Below, one piece after another: positions 7,482 through 9,690 of a stretch of 9,690 nt of DNA. The notes under the pieces were generated by a model. The model ran no database searches. It was given only the letters and a program-made list of their open reading frames with translations, and had not been told where the DNA came from. Position numbers and translations under genes: made by a program. Where the stretch lies: assembly GCA_009885355.1 (NCBI GenBank), contig VFKW01000076.1, positions 1 to 9,690 on the forward strand. Reading direction: 5' to 3'. Origin of the DNA: Candidatus Berkelbacteria bacterium (GTDB lineage: Bacteria; Patescibacteriota; UBA1384; VFKW01). How positions within the stretch are numbered: the first letter of the stretch is position 1; the number at the start of each line of letters is the position of its first letter.

Positions 7482-8023
7482 CGTGCATATCCTTTTTGAA
7501 CTACCGCCACCGTTTCGACATAATCCTTTTTATCCAAAATCGCCGCCTCGCATTTAGACCTGCTAACCGCTGCGCTCCCATAACACACGCCTGAAGTTAC
7601 TTTCCAATTATTATTGTCAAAAACCGGCTCCATTTTCACAAATCTTAAATATCGATTACCATAAAGAGTTACATTAAAGTCAGACGTAAAAACTTGAGAA
7701 ATTTTGGAACCAAATTGCCCCGTACTAATATATTCCTCAGATATACCATACCAATGATTTATAATTAAATAAATTGGAGGGTTGGGATTTGGTGGAAATT
7801 TCCACCAACTTGCTTGATTTTTTTTAGATGCAACCACCAACCTCACCATCTCCACCCCACTATTCGCCAAATAATATGCTTGTGTCTCCTGAGAAGCCTT
7901 ATCGGCCAGTCGGAAAGAATTATAATGCAAAGTCAAAGAAGCCGAAGCTACAATAGTCACCAAAAGCACACTGATAAGCACCTCAATCATACTAAACCCT
8001 GAATTGTGCCGATTTTTGATCAT
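7478..8023 (-). CDS. GspI/PilV-like minor pseudopilin
   Basis: 181 residues from the preferred ATG at 8023. MIKNRHNSG is a 9-residue basic leader cut before F10; FSMIE gives Glu at +5 (E14), then the helix VLISVLLVTIVASASLTL and QAYYLANSGVEMVRLVV, close to the PilV/GspI pattern of (Y/F)xLAxSGxE. The reading frame stays open to an ATG at 8065 (195 residues), but that start lies at the edge of a palindromic repeat. The 8023 ATG has AAGGA 4 bases upstream and yields a leader of normal length; an ATG at 8044 is a third option. Cys147 and Cys158 (GVCYGS, RSKCEA) could form a disulfide. Second gene of the minor-pilin operon, overlapping the next by 4 bases. Confidence 0.83.
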   Translation of the reverse strand: MIKNRHNSGFSMIEVLISVLLVTIVASASLTLHYNSFRLADKASQETQAYYLANSGVEMVRLVVASKKNQASWWKFPPNPNPPIYLIINHWYGISEEYISTGQFGSKISQVFTSDFNVTLYGNRYLRFVKMEPVFDNNNWKVTSGVCYGSAAVSRSKCEAAILDKKDYVETVAVVQKGYAR

Positions 8024-8027
8024 ATAT

Positions 8028-8032
8028 TCCTT
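8028..8032 (-). promoter_or_regulatory. Ribosome binding site deciding the 8023 start
   Basis: Minus strand reads AAGGA-ATAT-ATG. This favours the 8023 start over the upstream ATGs at 8044 and 8065, consistent with a 9-residue prepilin leader. Confidence 0.6.
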
Positions 8033-8060
8033 ATTATTCGTCATCCCATCCCTCTGGCAT

Positions 8061-8131
8061 GTCATTCCAGTGCCCCAAGACTAAGTCTCCCCATAGGGGA
8101 AGGGGAGACTTTGTCTAAGGCTGGAATCTAG
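8061..8131. repeat. Palindromic intergenic repeat, element 2
   Basis: Nested hairpin. Outer arms ATTCCAG (8064-8070) and CTGGAAT (8121-8127) and an inner perfect 10-base stem AAGTCTCCCC (8083-8092) with GGGGAGACTT (8102-8111) around a 9-base loop; AGAC (8078-8081) can also pair with GTCT (8113-8116). Ends GTCATTCC and ATCTAG match the end pattern of element 1 at 1257-1311. It sits between the first and second pilin genes and includes the upstream alternative ATG of the second. Confidence 0.75.
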
Positions 8132-8143
8132 TTAGCCTTATTC

Positions 8144-8215
8144 TTCGAGCGAAATGAAATGCAGTCGAGAAGTAATAAATCTCACAGTTCTCGATTTCAC
8201 TTCGCTTCACTCGAA
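8144..8215. repeat. Long inverted repeat between pilin genes
   Basis: Two 28-base arms (8144-8171 and 8188-8215) match as reverse complements at about 22 positions, with TTCGAG/CTCGAA and TCGAGAA/TTCTCGA at the ends and a 16-base loop. Several of the mismatches become G-U pairs in the minus-strand transcript, so the hairpin should be more stable in the operon mRNA than in the opposite strand's RNA. Together with element 2 it makes most of the 8024-8280 spacer a two-hairpin region that could tune expression of the downstream pilin genes. No coding capacity is seen there. Confidence 0.7.
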
Positions 8216-8280
8216 CAATATTTTGATGTTAAATTCACAATCCCAACTGCTAACTATTTATCTCAAGCAAGGTCGAGAGA

Positions 8281-9549
8281 CTAATATATAAATTCCACAA
8301 ACGGCGCCGGCCGCACCATCAATCCATCGCTATCATTCAATTCGACTGGTCCAGTAGATTGATACCCCATTCTGGTCCAAATCTGTTTTTCATCATTTTC
8401 ATTTGACTTTATTAATAGTACCAACGGACGACTAAAATTATAATCAGTACCATCTAGCCATTTATCTTTATATTTTGCCAAATTTATATCAAAAGATATC
8501 TGATTTGAATTTTTCAGAGTTAATGTCTTTACTAGGACATCTTTAATATTATCATATGCAACCGGTTGATTTGAAGATGATAATAAATCATTACCTACGA
8601 CCTTATCCTTATAATCATTCGGGTCCTGTAGATAAACATTCATACTTCCGCTTGCTAACCTTGTCGTCAGCCAAACCCTTACTGTCTTTGGAAATTTTGT
8701 TTTATCTGATGTTTCAAGATTATTCATCCGAAAAAGCAACCAACCATTCTGACTATTATTAATTTGAAGAAAATTATTTGGTTGATACTGTAAACCATTA
8801 TAAAAAACCGCCTGACCATAGCTATCGTGATCACCATCCTGCGGCACCACCACCTTAGCCAATGCATCCTTTTCCTGAGAAATCCACACCTGTCCGCTAT
8901 ATTTATTTACATTCACGTAGCCAAATTCCTGTTGATTATCCTTGATCCTTAAATTCTTCAATCTGATCTGATAGATCTCACTTCCACCCCAAAAAGCACT
9001 TACCTCAGGTCCAGCTGCCTTATTAGACCCTCCGCATTTTACCGAGAAATCCGTCAATTTAAACCTGACTGATGACATATCAACAACTGGTGATGCCGGA
9101 GAAGCTTGAATACTATCAAAATAGAGTTTGGTCATCGGTGTAATTTTATCAATCACCACCGTATCTGGAAATTCAAAATTCTTCAGTTCTTGCCTCGACA
9201 ATACCTTCGTCTCGTCATCACATTGAGTAATCACCCCGCGTATCATAATCGGGTAATAATTTTTTGCACCTGCCCCTGTACCGATAGATGTCTTCCCTGT
9301 AATATTGGTATAAAAAGACGCCTCAAACCCCGACACCGTACTCATGCCGGTTGCCCCGCCTTTTGGCGCGATCGACATCGTCCGCGCCTCGACTATCGCC
9401 TGCCGCACCATTTCCTCTGCCACTTTCAACTGATTCTTTTCCGTCATTCCATTCACTTCCGGCATAGCCAAAGCAGTCAGTATGCAAATAATTGCCACCA
9501 CCACGATCATCTCGATTAAAGTGTAACCCCTCTTACGTTTCAAAAACAT
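8281..9549 (-). CDS. GspH/FimT-like pseudopilin with extra beta domain
   Basis: 422 residues from the preferred ATG at 9549. MFLKRKRG is a basic class III leader cut before Y9; YTLIE gives Glu at +5 (E13), followed by the helix MIVVVAIICILTALAMPEV. Residues about 35-60 (QLKVAEEMVRQAIVEARTMSIA) match the GspH/FimT post-helix segment, which normally continues L-x-x-A-R-x-x-A. The pilin domain appears to end near residue 222 with YVNVNKYSGQVWI, a typical final pilin strand. Residues about 240-415 are extra: NGWLLFRMNNLETSDKTKFP, KTVRVWLTT, and a C-terminal GPVELND recall carbohydrate-binding-like DNRLRE beta-sandwiches, tentatively. Typical GspH/FimU is under 200 residues, so this is about twice as long. 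The frame extends to a GTG at 9561, but GAGGGG sits correctly for the ATG. First gene of the operon. Confidence 0.82.
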   Translation of the reverse strand: MFLKRKRGYTLIEMIVVVAIICILTALAMPEVNGMTEKNQLKVAEEMVRQAIVEARTMSIAPKGGATGMSTVSGFEASFYTNITGKTSIGTGAGAKNYYPIMIRGVITQCDDETKVLSRQELKNFEFPDTVVIDKITPMTKLYFDSIQASPASPVVDMSSVRFKLTDFSVKCGGSNKAAGPEVSAFWGGSEIYQIRLKNLRIKDNQQEFGYVNVNKYSGQVWISQEKDALAKVVVPQDGDHDSYGQAVFYNGLQYQPNNFLQINNSQNGWLLFRMNNLETSDKTKFPKTVRVWLTTRLASGSMNVYLQDPNDYKDKVVGNDLLSSSNQPVAYDNIKDVLVKTLTLKNSNQISFDINLAKYKDKWLDGTDYNFSRPLVLLIKSNENDEKQIWTRMGYQSTGPVELNDSDGLMVRPAPFVEFIY

Positions 9550-9553
9550 TTTT

Positions 9554-9559
9554 CCCCTC
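9554..9559 (-). promoter_or_regulatory. Ribosome binding site deciding the 9549 start
   Basis: Minus strand reads GAGGGG-AAAA-ATG. It overlaps the GTG at 9561, which therefore is unlikely to be used; the ATG gives an 8-residue prepilin leader. Confidence 0.65.
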
Positions 9560-9610
9560 ACTAGATGTATGTATGTATATACTATTCAGATTTTTTTATA
9601 AAAATCAGTT

Positions 9611-9668
9611 TTAAAATCCAAATGTCAAATTTCCAATGTCAAATCAACTTCAAATGATAAAATGTCAA
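9611..9668. repeat. TTGACATT-type AT-rich repeat, copy 2
   Basis: Repeated TGTCAAAT units on the plus strand. The 22-base block 9626-9647 is the exact reverse complement of 376-397, so the two copies are in opposite orientation about 9.2 kb apart. Here the TTGACA units point toward the pilin operon and could act as -35 elements. The extreme left edge (1-15, ACTTCAAATATCAAA) resembles a further degenerate unit. Confidence 0.7.
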
Positions 9669-9690
9669 AATATTTAATCTGATTTTAAAC

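Larger units (their letters stand above)
9550..9690 (-). promoter_or_regulatory. Leader/promoter region of the pilin operon
   Basis: No gene is seen here. Very AT-rich. On the minus strand three TTGACA boxes (9663-9668, 9637-9642, 9623-9628) come from the repeat described separately; the last is followed, at a spacing longer than ideal (22 bases), by TATAAA at 9595-9600. TAGTAT and TATACA at about 9574-9584 are other -10 candidates without a good -35. GATTTTT/AAAAATC (9589-9595, 9600-9606) can form a weak AT hairpin. Some promoter for the four pilin genes is expected here, but its exact position is not resolved. Confidence 0.35.

Noticed and set aside
8061..8215. CRISPR-like or tandem repeat array
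   Set aside because: The signals are two independent palindromes without regularly spaced direct repeats.
9106..9519. Plus-strand 137-residue open frame
   Set aside because: His/Arg/Cys-rich antisense shadow of the GspH-like prepilin gene.
9565..9580. ATGT tetranucleotide tract as a phase-variation switch for the pilin operon
   Set aside because: Only three perfect units; too short to expect slippage.

Overview
The window reads as one AT-rich bacterial locus with six genes, all on the minus strand. Transcription therefore runs from the right end of the window to the left. Small genes with overlapping or closely spaced ends, short palindromic intergenic repeats, a repeat built on TGTCAAAT/ATTTGACA, a four-helix-bundle (S23-type) protein and long lineage-specific pilin-like proteins together suggest a Candidate Phyla Radiation / Patescibacteria genome. 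This is an inference from style, as there is no rRNA or marker gene to confirm it. TGA is used as an ordinary stop (for example in the ATGA overlap at 7478-7481), so a TGA-recoding lineage is not supported.

Right part (about 9549 down to 1449): a minor-pilin/pseudopilin operon of four genes. In transcription order they are a GspH/FimT-like prepilin with an extra C-terminal beta domain, a GspI/PilV-like prepilin, a GspJ/PilW-like prepilin, and a giant 1810-residue protein. The giant begins with a PilX/GspK-like N-terminal helix lacking Glu at +5, and its body contains an alpha/beta amidotransferase-like segment and Kelch-type beta-propeller repeats alternating with small beta modules. The H-I-J-K (FimU-PilV-PilW-PilX) order matches the complex that primes and caps type IV pili and type II secretion pseudopili. 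The simplest reading is a pilus tip complex in which one polypeptide combines the PilX/GspK role with a large adhesin-like head, a job done by the separate protein PilY1 in Pseudomonas. No major pilin, ATPase, platform protein or prepilin peptidase is in the window.

Left part (1237 down to 16): a Bro-N domain protein of the phage-antirepressor/DinD-like group with a near-perfect ribosome binding site, overlapping by 11 bases a four-helix-bundle S23-family gene. The overlap lies inside a short AT-rich repeat that supplies the stop of the first gene and the start of the second. A second copy of the repeat, in opposite orientation, lies upstream of the pilin operon at 9611-9668.

Intergenic regions: 1238-1448 and 8024-8280 carry palindromes. 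Two of them (1257-1311 and 8061-8131) share end sequences GTCAT(C/T)C ... ATC(C/T)AG and look like members of one dispersed hairpin family. No RNA gene, CRISPR array, transposase or origin was seen, and no convincing intrinsic terminator with a U-run.
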